A stretch of 64,000 nucleotides of DNA, taken from positions 2,852,001 to 2,916,000 of the forward strand of contig NZ_CP026309.1 in NCBI RefSeq assembly GCF_002906575.1, in the 5' to 3' direction. Both the position numbers and the translations under genes were made by a program. The notes below the pieces were generated by a model. The model had not been told where the DNA came from, did no database searches, and saw only the letters and a list, made by a program, of their open reading frames with translations. Positions 34,978-44,236 of this stretch are shown piece after piece (position 1 is the first letter of the stretch; the number at the start of each line of letters is the position of its first letter). Source of the stretch: Salinigranum rubrum. Its GTDB lineage: Archaea > Halobacteriota > Halobacteria > Halobacteriales > Haloferacaceae.

Positions 34978-35976
34978 ATGTCGCTGGCCAGGTTCCTCGT
35001 CAAGCGCGCGCTCCAGGGCGTCCTCGTCGTCTGGGGGGTCGTCACGGTGGTGTTCGGCCTCCGGTTCATCTCCCCGGGCGACCCCGCGAACGTCCTCCTC
35101 CCGCCGGACGTCGACCCCCAGGTACGACAGCAGGTGATCGCCGAACTCGGCCTCAACAAACCGCTGCACGTCCAGTACTTCGAGTTCGTCGCCGGCATCC
35201 CCGTCGGTGACCTCGGCCTCTCGCTCGTGACCCGGACGCCCGTCACCGGCAGGGTGCTCTCGAAGGTGCCCGCGACGCTCGAACTCGCCATCGCCGCGAC
35301 GGTCGTCGCCGTCGTCATCGCCATTCCGCTGGGCGTGGTGAGCGCGACCCGCCGGCACGAACCCGCCGACTACGGCGCGACGCTGTTCTCGCTCTTGGGG
35401 ATTTCGACGCCGAACTTCTGGCTCGGCGTGATGCTCATCATCGTCCTCGCCGTCCAACTGGACCTCTTCCCGACGAGCCAGCGACCGATCGGACTGGACG
35501 GCGTGTTCGGCCTCCTCGTCGCGGGGCAGGTCGGGAACGCGGTCGACGGCCTGCTGGCGTGGGCGTGGCACATCACGCTCCCCGCCGTCACGCTGGGAAC
35601 GTACTTCACGGCGCTCATCACCCGGCTGACCAGAAGCGGGATGCTCGACGAACTGGGGAAGACCTACGTCAGAGCCGCCCGCGCCAAAGGGTTGCCCGAG
35701 ACGCTCACGCGCTACCGGCACGCGCTCCGGAACACGCTCATTCCCGTCATCACCGTCGTCGGCCTCCAACTGGGGACGCTCATCGGCGGGGCGGTCATCA
35801 CCGAGGCCGTCTTCGCCTGGCCCGGCCTCGGAACCCTGATCATCAACTCCATCAACGCACGCGACTGGCCGGTGTTGCAGGGCTCTCTCATCATCGTCGC
35901 CGTCGGCTTCGTCCTCGTGAACATCCTCGTCGACACGCTGTACGCGTACGTCAACCCGCAGGTGGCGTTCGACTGA
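34978..35976 (+). CDS. dppB: Peptide ABC transporter permease 1
   Basis: A 332-residue membrane permease with six helices. The N-terminal LARFLVKRALQGVLVVWGVV and FGLRFISPGDPANVLL are typical of DppB, and YVRAARAKGLPETLTRYRHA is the EAA-type loop that contacts the ATPases. Its stop overlaps the next permease start by one base. Confidence 0.93.
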   Translation: MSLARFLVKRALQGVLVVWGVVTVVFGLRFISPGDPANVLLPPDVDPQVRQQVIAELGLNKPLHVQYFEFVAGIPVGDLGLSLVTRTPVTGRVLSKVPATLELAIAATVVAVVIAIPLGVVSATRRHEPADYGATLFSLLGISTPNFWLGVMLIIVLAVQLDLFPTSQRPIGLDGVFGLLVAGQVGNAVDGLLAWAWHITLPAVTLGTYFTALITRLTRSGMLDELGKTYVRAARAKGLPETLTRYRHALRNTLIPVITVVGLQLGTLIGGAVITEAVFAWPGLGTLIINSINARDWPVLQGSLIIVAVGFVLVNILVDTLYAYVNPQVAFD

Positions 35977-37089
35977 TGCGCTCGGACGTCCTCGCCGCCG
36001 TCGTTCGGTCGCTTCGCTCCGCGGTGTCGCCCCGTACCGTCAGGAGCCTCAGGCGCGAACTCCGGCGGAACTCGCTGGCGAAGGTCGGCATCGTCGTCGT
36101 CGCGCTCGTGCTCGCGGTGGCGACGCTGGCGCCGCTCATCGCCCCGTACAACCCCGGCTCACAGAACCTCGAAGAGGCGCGCGAACCGCCGCTGGGCTTT
36201 TCGACCACGGAGACACAGGAGGTGACGAAGACCGAGAACGGGAGCGTCGTCATCGAGGACGGGAGCGTCGTCACCGAGACGAGAGTCGTCTCGAACAACG
36301 CGACGCTCGCACACCCGCTCGGTACCGACGGGAACGGCCGCGACATCCTCTCGCGGCTCATCTACGGCGCGCGAACGTCGATGCTCGTCGGCGTCTTCGG
36401 AACCACGCTCGCCGCGCTCGTCGGCGTCACCGTCGGCCTCACCGCCGGCTACGCCCGCGGCCGCGTCGACGACGCCCTCATGCGCGCGGCGGACGTGATG
36501 CTCGCGTTCCCCTCGCTCGTGCTCGCCATCGCCCTCGTCGGCGTCTGGGGGCAGGCGCAGGTGCGCTTTCCCGACCCGCTGGTGGTCACGGGCGTCGAGG
36601 AGGCGTGGCGGAGCGCCGTCGGTCTCTCGTCCGCCGGGTCGATGCCGACGACGGTCGTCCTCCCGGGGACGGTCGTGGTCGTCGTCGCGCTCGTCAACTG
36701 GGTCTGGTTCGCCCGCGTGTCGCGGGGGAGGCCCTGGCGTTGAGAGAGGAGGAGTACGTCAAGGCCGCCCGGGCGGTGGGCGCGTCCGACACCAGAATCG
36801 TGTTCAAGCACGTCCTGCCGAACGCCATCACGCCCATCCTCGTCCTGGCGACCATCCAGGTGGCCGCCATCATCCTCTTAGAGAGTGCGCTCTCGTTCCT
36901 CGGTTTCTCGGGGCGAACGTCTCGTGGGGGTTCGACATCGCGCTCGGCCGGCAGTACCAGTCGACCGCGTGGTGGATATCGACGATGCCCGGCCTCGCTA
37001 TCGTGATCACCGTCATCGGCCTCAACCTCGTCGGGGACTGGCTGCGTGACGCGTTAGACCCCGGTATCGAAGGGGAGGGTGGCGTATGA
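35976..37089 (+). pseudogene. dppC: Peptide ABC transporter permease 2, two frame breaks
   Basis: DppC-type permease. From 35976 the frame gives ELRRNSLAKVGIVVVALVLA and GTDGNGRDILSRLIYGARTS, then breaks near WFARVSRG. Adding one G to the G5 run at 36724-36728 continues into EALALREEEYVKAARAVGAS and the EAA loop; adding one G to the G4 run at 36910-36913 continues into VSWGFDIALGRQYQSTAWWI and the normal end at 37089. After both corrections the length is normal and the stop overlaps the next start. The family-perfect downstream sequence suggests homopolymer base-calling errors, not decay. The extracellular loop carries a long Thr/Glu/Val insertion (residues ~65-105). Confidence 0.85.
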
Positions 37090-38335
37090 GTTCGCCTTCG
37101 CGTTCAGGGTCGGATTCGAATTCGAGGTCGACCGGGGAGACGCTCCTCCGCGTCCGCGACCTTCGAACGCGCTTTTTCACCGAGGAGGGACAGATCAACG
37201 CCGTCGAGGGCGTGAGCTTCGACGTCCGCGACGGCGAGGTGTTCGGCATCGTCGGCGAGTCGGGGTCGGGAAAGTCGGTGACGGCGCTCTCGCTCCTCGA
37301 CCTCATCGAGTCGCCCGGCCGGATCACGAGCGGCGAGGTGTGGTACCGGAACCCGGACCTCGCCGAGGAGTTCCGCGACTCCACGCCCGACGCCGTCGAC
37401 GGCGACTTCGTCGACCTCCGGGAGGTTCCCGAAGGCGTGCGGCGGTCGCTCCGCGGGCCGGCGTTCTCGATGGTGTTCCAGGACCCGATGTCGTCGTTCA
37501 ACCCCTCGATCACGGTGGGGACACAGATCGCCGAGGCGGTCGAGGTGCAGCGTCGCGCGCGCGCGAACCCCCGGCGGACGCGCTCGCGCACCCAGGGGTA
37601 CGGCCTCGCCAGCTACATCCGCGACACCCTGCTCCCCTCGCGGGACTACGTCTCCGAGGCGAGCCAGGAGCGGGCGGTCGAACTGCTCGAACAGGTCGGC
37701 ATCCCGGACCCCGAAGAGCGCGCGGAGGAGTACCCCCACCAGTTCTCGGGGGGATGCTCCAGCGGGCGATGGTCGCACAGGCGCTCGCGGGCGAACCGGA
37801 CGTCCTCGTCGCGGACGAGCCCACGACGGCGCTCGACGTCACGATTCAGGCGCAGATACTGAACCTCCTGCGCGACCTCCAGGACGAAAGAGGGATGAGC
37901 GTCGTGATGATCACCCACGACCTGGGCGTCATCGCGCGGATGTGCGACCGGGTCGGCGTGATGTACGCCGGCGAAATCGTCGAGCGCGGGACCCTCGAAG
38001 ACGTGTTCGAGACCCCCGTCCACCCGTACACGCAGGGGCTCCTGGGGTCGATTCCGGACCTCCAGAACCCGGCCCCGCGGCTCCAGCCCATCGAGGGGAA
38101 CGTTCCCTCCCTCCTCGATTCGGAGATGGGCGACCGCTGTTACTTCGCGGACCGCTGTCCGAAGGCGATGGACGCGTGTCTCCACCGCATCGACGAGCGG
38201 ACGGTCGACGACGAGCACGCGGTCCGGTGTGTCCTCGCCGACCGGGAGTTCGACCGGGCGGACGCGCTCGACGACGGCTTCTTCGACGAACGCGACGGAG
38301 CGGGGGAGGAAACGGAGGTGCGCGCGGATGACTAG
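37086..38335 (+). pseudogene. dppD: Peptide ABC transporter ATPase 1, one frame break
   Basis: DppD-type ATPase. Walker A GESGSGKS is near residue 58; the frame runs to EYPHQFSGG at the signature, then breaks. One extra G in the G6 run at 37748-37753 restores MLQRAMVAQALAGEPDVLVA, Walker B and H-loop ITHD, and the Cys cluster [14 protein letters not shown] near the C-terminus expected of oligopeptide ATPases. The corrected protein is about 417 residues. Its start overlaps the dppC stop, and its end overlaps the start of the next ATPase. Likely functional in the organism (inference). Confidence 0.87.
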
Positions 38336-39662
38336 CGGCGAGGAGCGCCCGCTCGTCGAGGTCCGCGACCTCCAGAAGTACTACTTCGAGCAGGACACGC
38401 TCGTCGACCGGCTACTGGGGAACGAGACGCGGAGCGTGAAGGCCGTCGACGGCGTGAGCTTCGACATCCACGAGGGGGAGACCCTGGGACTGGTCGGCGA
38501 GTCGGGCTGTGGGAAGTCCACGACCGGCGAGACGGTGCTCAGACTCCGCGAGGCCACCGGCGGCGACGTCCGGTTCGACGGCGAGTCGGTGTCGGAGTTG
38601 AGCGGAAGCGACCTCGCGCGCTTTCGCCGTCGGGCACAGATCGTCTTTCAGGACCCCTTTTCGAGCCTGGACCCGCGAATGACCGTCGGCGAGATAATCG
38701 CCGAACCGCTCGTCGTCCACGACCTCCCCGACGAACCCGTCGAGGGGAGCGCACGGGAGTGGCGCCGCGAGCGCGCCGCCGACCTGCTCGAACGCGTCGG
38801 TCTCTCGGCCTCACAGCTCGACCGGTACCCCCACGAGTTCTCGGGCGGCCAGCGCCAGCGCGTCGGCATCGCCCGGGCGCTGGCGCTCGACCCCGACTTC
38901 ATCGTCCTCGACGAGCCGGTGTCGGCGCTCGACGTGAGCGTCCAGGCGCAGGTGCTGAACCTCCTCTCGGACCTGCAGGACGAGTTCGGCCTCACGTACC
39001 TGTTCATCGCACACGACCTGAGCGTGGTGCGGCATCTGTGCGACCGCGTCGCCGTGATGTATCTCGGAAGCGTCGTCGAACTCGGCCCCGTCGACGCCAT
39101 CTTCGAGTCGCCGGACCACCCGTACACGCAGGCGCTCTTGGAGAGTGTCCCGCGCGCCAGTGTCGAAGAACAGGGACGGTACGTCGAGACGCTGACCGGC
39201 GACGTGCCCTCCCCGCGGAACCCTCCCTCCGGCTGTCGGTTCCGGACGCGGTGTCCCGTGGTGATTCCGCCTGCGGACGTGGACATCGACCAAGGGGCTT
39301 ACCGCGCCGTGATGGACCTCCGCGACGCGCTCGAACGCGGCGACCTCGACGCCGAGTCGGTGTGGGGCCGACTCGACGCCGAGCGCGGCGACGAGGAGGC
39401 GTTCGTCGAATCCGTCCGCGAGACGTATCTCGACGGACAGACCCTCTCGGGGGAGAACGAGCGCGTCGTCGGAGAGGCCGTGGCGGCGCTGGCGCGAGAA
39501 GAGCACGCGACGGCGACCGACCTCCTCGCGGAGCGGTTCGCGAGCGTCTGTGAGACGGACCAACCGACGCTTGGGGCCGACGAACACACCGCCGCGTGTC
39601 ACCTCGTCGGCGGGGAGGAGACGCCGACGTCCCGGACGGACGACACCACGAGGACGAACTGA
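38328..39662 (+). CDS. dppF: Peptide ABC transporter ATPase 2
   Basis: A 444-residue oligopeptide ABC ATPase, complete. Walker [10 protein letters not shown], signature [14 protein letters not shown], Walker [17 protein letters not shown]-loop IAHD, then the Cys-containing C-terminal block [14 protein letters not shown] haloarchaeal C-terminal extension of ~100 residues ([20 protein letters not shown] onward) is longer than in bacterial DppF, and [20 protein letters not shown] closes the protein. It overlaps dppD by 8 bases and is the last gene of the operon. Confidence 0.93.
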   Translation: MTSGEERPLVEVRDLQKYYFEQDTLVDRLLGNETRSVKAVDGVSFDIHEGETLGLVGESGCGKSTTGETVLRLREATGGDVRFDGESVSELSGSDLARFRRRAQIVFQDPFSSLDPRMTVGEIIAEPLVVHDLPDEPVEGSAREWRRERAADLLERVGLSASQLDRYPHEFSGGQRQRVGIARALALDPDFIVLDEPVSALDVSVQAQVLNLLSDLQDEFGLTYLFIAHDLSVVRHLCDRVAVMYLGSVVELGPVDAIFESPDHPYTQALLESVPRASVEEQGRYVETLTGDVPSPRNPPSGCRFRTRCPVVIPPADVDIDQGAYRAVMDLRDALERGDLDAESVWGRLDAERGDEEAFVESVRETYLDGQTLSGENERVVGEAVAALAREEHATATDLLAERFASVCETDQPTLGADEHTAACHLVGGEETPTSRTDDTTRTN

Positions 39663-39695
39663 AAGACACTTCTCTTCCCGACGACTGGAGCCGGT

Positions 39696-40640
39696 GTGAC
39701 CCGCTACCGGAACCTCGCCCTGTTTCTGTTTCTCGCGGCAGTGTGGGGCTCGGCGTTCATGGCTATCAAGGCCGGCCTCGCGTACTTTCCCCCCGTCCTG
39801 TTCGCGGCGGTCCGGTACGACATCGCGGGGGTCGTGATGCTGGCGTACGCGGTCTACGTGGTCGACGATCCGGTCCCCCGCGGCCGGACCCAGTGGGCGG
39901 TCGTCGCCGTCGGCTCGCTGTTGCTCATCGCGGGCTACCACGCCCTGTTGTTCGTCGGCGAGACCGATCCGGCCGTCACCTCGGCGGCCGCGGCCGTCAT
40001 CGTCTCGCTGAGTCCCGTCCTGACGACGGGGTTCGCCCGCCTCTTCCTCCCGGGCGAGCGACTCACGACCGTCGGCACCGTCGGTCTCCTCCTGGGCCTC
40101 GTGGGGGTCGTCGTCCTCACCCGACCGGACCCGAACGACCTCCTCGGCGGCGGCGCGGTGGCGAAACTGCTCGTGTTCGCGGCGGCGACCGCCTTCGCGC
40201 TCGGGTCGGTCCTCACCCGTAAACTGGACAGCGACATCCCCATCGAGACGATGGAGGCGTGGTCGATGGTCGGCGGCGCGCTCGCCTTGCACCTCGTGAG
40301 TCTGGGCCTCGGAGAGTCCCCCGCCGCGGTCGTCTGGACCGTCGAGTCGGTGACGGCGCTGTTGTATCTGTCCGTCGCGGCGTCGGCCGTCGGCTTCCTC
40401 GTGTACTTCGACCTGCTCGACCGCCTCGGCCCCATCGAGATCAACCTCGTCTCGTACGTGGCCCCGGTGTTCGCGGCGCTCTCGGGGTGGCTGTTCCTCG
40501 CCGAGGTGCCGACCGCCTACACCGTCGTCGGCTTCGCGCTCATCTTCGCCGGGTTCGTCCTCGTCAAACACCGCACCGTCCGCGACGAACTCCCCCGGCT
40601 CCGACGGCGTGGCCGCGCGTTCTTCGCGGGCGACGACTGA
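39696..40640 (+). CDS. DMT-family (EamA) transporter
   Basis: A 314-residue membrane protein with ten predicted helices in two EamA repeats. LFLFLAAVWGSAFMAIKAGL is the first repeat start and VAPVFAALSGWLFLAEVPTA lies near the end of the second. Family members export amino acids, nucleosides or other metabolites; the substrate is not predictable. GTG at 39696 is used as start. It follows the peptide operon by 33 bases and may be read through. Confidence 0.88.
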   Translation: MTRYRNLALFLFLAAVWGSAFMAIKAGLAYFPPVLFAAVRYDIAGVVMLAYAVYVVDDPVPRGRTQWAVVAVGSLLLIAGYHALLFVGETDPAVTSAAAAVIVSLSPVLTTGFARLFLPGERLTTVGTVGLLLGLVGVVVLTRPDPNDLLGGGAVAKLLVFAAATAFALGSVLTRKLDSDIPIETMEAWSMVGGALALHLVSLGLGESPAAVVWTVESVTALLYLSVAASAVGFLVYFDLLDRLGPIEINLVSYVAPVFAALSGWLFLAEVPTAYTVVGFALIFAGFVLVKHRTVRDELPRLRRRGRAFFAGDD

Positions 40641-40678
40641 GTCGCGTCCCGCGTTCCGGTTCTCCCGTCACCGACGCT

Positions 40679-40981
40679 TCAGCCCCGGTCCTGGCCGGCG
40701 TCTTCGACACCGTCGGCCGCCTCGGCCTCGACGACCTCTCCGACCAGTGCCCAGCCGTCGGCGGTCTCCCGACCGACGAGCACCGCCGTGTTGTCCTCGT
40801 TCGTGGTGAAGCGATACGTCCCGTTCCCGTCGACTCGGCGCCCCTCGGCCTGGAACTCCTGCTGGAAGAACTCGGCGCTGGAGAGTTCGAACACGCCCGT
40901 CGTGTCGTCGTCGAAGGTGAGTCGGAGCGGGTCCGGGGTGACGTTGTACATCCGCTTTGCGACCCTGTTGAGTTCGGCCAT
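40679..40981 (-). CDS. Conserved small haloarchaeal protein
   Basis: A 100-residue soluble acidic protein, N-terminal MAELNRVAKRMYNVTPDPLR, then a beta-rich core (LTFDDDTTGVFELSSAEFF, YRFTTNEDNTAVLVGRE). I recognise it as conserved in Halobacteria but of unknown function (a DUF8072-like type is possible). No motif suggests enzymatic activity. The region upstream of its start (40982-41245) is A/T-rich and holds the promoter of the next gene on the other strand. Confidence 0.7.
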   Translation of the reverse strand: MAELNRVAKRMYNVTPDPLRLTFDDDTTGVFELSSAEFFQQEFQAEGRRVDGNGTYRFTTNEDNTAVLVGRETADGWALVGEVVEAEAADGVEDAGQDRG

Positions 40982-41199
40982 GCTCCCCGTTGACGGCGGG
41001 GGTTCACAAAAGCGCCGCGAGTCCCCTGTCGCTCCGGTATCGGCACCGGTTGCTGCTACCTGCTCAGTGATAAAATCGCATTCAATATGACGAATAAAAG
41101 AGTTAGAAGGTTCGATAAAACGTTACGCGAGAAGAGAGTCACTCGTGAAAGATTCGTTATCACGAGAATATCGCACTGAAACGAACTGAAGGCTCGGGC

Positions 41200-41210
41200 G
41201 GTTATATGTC
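41200..41210 (+). promoter_or_regulatory. TATA box of the small membrane gene at 41246
   Basis: GGTTATATGTC is an archaeal TATA-like element about 40 bases before the ATG at 41246, within an A/T-rich stretch (41060-41210) unusual for this genome. Transcription would start about 15 bases before the ATG. Confidence 0.45.
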
Positions 41211-41245
41211 GCTTTCGTGCCAGGGGGTAAACGAGGTCGCCCCCT

Positions 41246-41506
41246 ATGTCCAACATGTGGTCCACGGTTTCCCGCGAACGCGCCTCCCGCCTCCGGGAGG
41301 TGGTACAGTCACAGCCCCTCCAACACGGCGCCCGACTGGTCGCCGCCCCCCTTCGATTCGTCGGCTTCTGGGCCGCCGTCGCCCTCCCGTTCCTCTACGT
41401 CCCGCTGCTCTTCGGCGGTCTCCAGGGGTCAGAGACCCTCGCGTTCGGCCTCCTGCTGGCCGCGAACGCGCTCGCGCTCGTGGTCGGCCACGGGCACGGA
41501 CAGTAG
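41246..41506 (+). CDS. Small membrane protein
   Basis: An 86-residue protein with a basic amphipathic N-terminal third (SRERASRLREVVQSQPLQHG) and two hydrophobic helices (AAPLRFVGFWAAVALPFLYV and TLAFGLLLAANALALVV) ending in GHGHGQ. No family recognised. A TATA-like element sits about 40 bases upstream. It is followed 73 bases later by another tiny membrane gene. Confidence 0.6.
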   Translation: MSNMWSTVSRERASRLREVVQSQPLQHGARLVAAPLRFVGFWAAVALPFLYVPLLFGGLQGSETLAFGLLLAANALALVVGHGHGQ

Positions 41507-41579
41507 CGGCACGGGACAAACGATAGCACACGCCGACCGAAAGCGGAACTTTCAGTACGGCCCATTCCCGAGAGCGTGT

Positions 41580-41768
41580 ATGGGACTGAACCTCAGCAAG
41601 AAAGGAGTCGTCGGCGCGGTCCTCATGCTCGTCGGTGCGCTCGCGTTCCTGCCCGGCCTGTTACCCACCTCCGGACAGGTCGCGACCATCGCACTGCTCC
41701 CGGCGGCGCTCCTCCTGACCTACGGCACCTACCTCGTCGGCACCGACGGTTCGGGTCGCCCGGTCTGA
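41580..41768 (+). CDS. Small membrane protein
   Basis: A 62-residue protein with two hydrophobic helices: KKGVVGAVLMLVGALAFLPG and VATIALLPAALLLTYGTYLV, with a short turn containing LLPTSGQ. This two-helix pattern is common among haloarchaeal small membrane proteins of unknown role. The ATG at 41580 follows a G/A-rich stretch. Confidence 0.65.
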   Translation: MGLNLSKKGVVGAVLMLVGALAFLPGLLPTSGQVATIALLPAALLLTYGTYLVGTDGSGRPV

Positions 41769-42080
41769 GCGACGCACCGACGACCACGGTCGGACCGTTC
41801 TCTCGCTGATCACGCTGTGAGCGGTGCGGCCGCGTCTCTCCCTGCGATCACTGTCGCGTCGTCCGTCGAACTCGGAGAACGGACTGCGTCACACTCGGCC
41901 GGAACGAGAATCACACCGACCGAAGAGTGGGTCGGTGTGTCGGGGCGTGAGTGGGCCCCGTGGACTGGGTTGCGTGCCTGTTAGTTGGAATCGGGACCTG
42001 GGTAATAAATACATCCCCTCCCGTCTCGATATCGATAACCTCACTCGAGAGACAGTCCGCGGCGTCCCACACGTCGTCAG
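41769..42080. other. Non-coding interval between convergent genes
   Basis: No convincing gene is seen in these 312 bases between the small membrane gene (+) and the gene ending at 42081 (-). An A/T-rich pocket (GGGTAATAAATACATCCCC, about 42000-42018) is notable in an otherwise G/C-rich genome; it looks like a promoter but has no gene downstream on either strand that I accept. Confidence 0.5.
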
Positions 42081-42872
42081 TCAGCGGCGGTGAAGTTCGC
42101 CGTCGCGCTCTTCCAGAACGCCCCGGTCGACGGCGCGCTGGACGACCTGCGACGCCTCCGTCGCCGAGAGGTCGTACGCGCTCTGTGCGACCGCCTCGGC
42201 CTCCGCGCGAGGGATGGGAAACTCGCGGTTCCGGAGGAACCGGAGGAGTTTGTGGTACACTCTGTCGAGGTCGGCCGACGGTTCGTTCGCCTCCGCCCCG
42301 CCCTGCTCCACGTGCTCTTCGCTGTCCGCGTCGTCCGTCGCCCCCTCATCCGTCGCCTCCTCATCCGGCTTCGGAGCGTCCGCCGTCTCCGTCCCGTCAC
42401 CGAGTTCTCGCTCGTCCGTGGCGGTGGCCGTGTGCTCGTCGCTCCCGACCGAAGCGGAGGCGGACTCCGGAGAGTCGTCCGCCCCGCCAGCAGCGTCGAG
42501 GGTGTCGTCGACGTTTTCCCCCGCGTCCGCCGACGCCGATGCCGACATCGATGCCGATGTGGACGCGGAGAACGTGACCTCCTGCGTCGACGAGTCGGTT
42601 CGTTCGGACACGCCGCCCGACGAGTCGGGCGTGTCGTCGCCGGTAGGCGTCCCTGTCATCGGGGAGTGATCGGTCTCGACGGCGTCGCCGAGGCCCGTGC
42701 GTCCGACACCGTCAACGAGCGGCGCGAGCACGTTCGTGAGCTTGGTGTGACACCGATCACAGAGGACGACACGTGGCATCCGCTCGTCGGGGACCCCGGT
42801 TCGAGGCAGTGCCTCGTACTCCGAGAGCGCTCCCGTCGTCCCGCAGAAGTAACACGACCGCAGTTGGACCAT
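42081..42872 (-). CDS. Zinc-finger protein with acidic linker and HTH-like end
   Basis: A 263-residue protein. Residues 7-43 have two Cys pairs (SCYFCGTTGALSEYEALPRT then LCDRCHTKL), the layout of a small HNH-like or zinc-ribbon head. A long Ser/Thr/Asp/Ala low-complexity linker (~70-195) follows. The last ~65 residues (VYHKLLRFLRNREFPIPRAE, SATEASQVVQRAVDRGVLEE) form helices consistent with a winged-helix module. A regulator or nucleic-acid-binding role is inferred; no family is recognised with certainty. Confidence 0.7.
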   Translation of the reverse strand: MVQLRSCYFCGTTGALSEYEALPRTGVPDERMPRVVLCDRCHTKLTNVLAPLVDGVGRTGLGDAVETDHSPMTGTPTGDDTPDSSGGVSERTDSSTQEVTFSASTSASMSASASADAGENVDDTLDAAGGADDSPESASASVGSDEHTATATDERELGDGTETADAPKPDEEATDEGATDDADSEEHVEQGGAEANEPSADLDRVYHKLLRFLRNREFPIPRAEAEAVAQSAYDLSATEASQVVQRAVDRGVLEERDGELHRR

Positions 42873-43032
42873 ACGCCGGCAACGGCCAGCGGCGTGCTAA
42901 ACGTTTCGCTCAGTTCTATCGATTCTGATACTCACGTACTAACAGCTATACCCGACGCACTCGTGGACCCACACAGAACCGTTCGGGGGCCGCGGTGGTC
43001 CCCGAGAGAGAAGAGAGTCGAGCCAGTCAGAG

Positions 43033-43754
43033 ATGAGCAAGGCACCCACGGCCGATGGCGACGCGGGCGGGGAACGGCCCCACACAGCGGACGCACCGCT
43101 CCGCCGGGTGCTGGCGGCGGCGGACGTCTCGCTCCTCGCGGCGGTCGTCGAGCGCTTCTGGGAGGACCGAGGCTACCGCACCACGCGCACCAAACGGGGG
43201 AGCCAGCGGTTCCTCCTGGTCCGAGACCCCGCGGGCGACCCGGCCCACATCGTGTGGCTCGACCCGGACGCGCGGGCGACGCCGAAACACATCGAGCGCC
43301 TCGACCGGATGGCCGCCTCGTTCGGCGACACCGAGGCGACGGTGACGACCGGACGCGACTACGACAGCGCGGTCTACGCCGCCGCCGAGAAGCACGACAT
43401 CGAGTGTCTCGCCGACGAGCAACTGGTGACGCTCGTCACCAAGAGCGGCCTCCAGGCGGTGGTCCGGAGGCACGCGACGCCGTCGCGGGGGGCGCCGTCG
43501 CCGACGGTGGCGCTACTCAGCCCTCGACGTTCGAACTCCGGCCCCCGGCGGACCACCCGCTCGCCGTCCGGGCAGGGCTCGTCGTCGGGGGGACCGTCCT
43601 CTCGCTCATGGCGGTGTGGGCCGGTGCCGCGGAGGTGACGGCACGGCTGCAAGCCTGTACCACGGGGTGTTCGCCGCTGTGGCTCGCGAGCTTCCTCCCG
43701 CTTTTCGTGATGCTGACCGCGAGTTTCGCCGTCGTCGTCGGCGTGTTCGACTGA
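43033..43754 (+). pseudogene. Mrr-like nuclease domain fused to two membrane helices, frame-broken
   Basis: The first frame from 43033 encodes a restriction-endonuclease-like fold: LLAAVVERFWEDRGYRTTRT, HIVWLDPDARATPKHIERLD and EATVTTGRDYDSAVYAAAEK, ending GLQAVVRRHA. It then breaks. One extra G in the G6 run at 43487-43492 restores the frame into GGATQPSTFELRPPADHPLA and two membrane helices (VVGGTVLSLMAVWAGAAEV, FLPLFVMLTASFAVVVGV) to the stop at 43754. The C-terminal Mrr-like pattern is good, but the usual catalytic Glu-x-Lys or Gln-x-Lys is not obvious, so the nuclease may be inactive. Probably one intact gene of about 240 codons. Confidence 0.7.
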
Positions 43755-43760
43755 GCCGGC

Positions 43761-43988
43761 TTACGGCTTGTGCGTAAACAGGACGACCTGTCCGTCGTGC
43801 GTCGTCGTACAGAGGTCGAGCGGCATGCTGAGTTCGAGGCTGTTGAACTCGTCCTCACAGACGACGAGGTCGTCGAACGGCTCTCCACAGGCGGGGCAGA
43901 CGATACTGACCGTGTTCCGGTAGCGTCGGATGCCGCCGGCAGTCTCCTGGACCGTCAGCGACGAGAGCATCTCGTCGAAGTCTTCCAT
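43761..43988 (-). CDS. Small CPxCG protein (DUF7385-like)
   Basis: A 75-residue protein with a single CPACGEPFDDLVVCEDEF zinc-binding pair and the closing LCTTTHDGQVVLFTHKP. The block resembles haloarchaeal proteins annotated as flagella-cluster-associated (DUF7385). No archaellum genes are in the window. The start at 43988 is preferred over 44069 because the family begins with the acidic MEDFDEMLSSL helix. It converges with the Mrr-like gene. Confidence 0.72.
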   Translation of the reverse strand: MEDFDEMLSSLTVQETAGGIRRYRNTVSIVCPACGEPFDDLVVCEDEFNSLELSMPLDLCTTTHDGQVVLFTHKP

Positions 43989-44047
43989 ACTCGGGGAGTG
44001 ACCCGTGGTGACATAAACCTCGGGGAGTCGGGCTCTTGTAGCGTAGA

Positions 44048-44236
44048 TCAGGGCTCGCCCGTCGCCCACGACTCGTCGCCGAACGCCGGCGGGAGCGGGG
44101 CGCGGTTCGTCGTCGAGAACTGCATCGGTGCGCCGGCGCTGGTCCGCTCGCGCGACGAACGGTCGGCGGTCGTGCTGGCGATGTCGGTGTGATCTGTGGT
44201 CGGTGTCGAGTCGGTCGGGTTGGGTGTCGTGCTCAT
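44048..44236 (-). CDS. Short hypothetical protein
   Basis: A possible 62-residue polar protein, rich in Thr/Ser in its first half (STTPNPTDSTPTTDHTDIAS) and with a compact end (FSTTNRAPLPPAFGDESW). Composition is haloarchaeal but no motif, helix or family is recognised. It is divergent from a non-coding region and has no clear ribosome-binding site. Confidence 0.4.
   Translation of the reverse strand: MSTTPNPTDSTPTTDHTDIASTTADRSSRERTSAGAPMQFSTTNRAPLPPAFGDESWATGEP

Noticed and set aside
41142-41166. CTCGTG/CACGAG inverted repeat in the A/T-rich gap
   Set aside because: Only six base pairs with a 13-base loop; expected by chance often enough that it is not reported as a feature.
41824-42093. 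An 89-codon plus-strand frame between convergent genes
   Set aside because: Its translation is Arg/Ser/Pro-rich with no pattern, and the codon bias is unlike neighbouring genes.
42090-43032. The upstream part of a long plus-strand frame that ends in the Mrr-like gene's membrane helices
   Set aside because: The section before 43033 is a shadow of the minus-strand zinc-finger gene; only the part after the missing-G site is real coding sequence.
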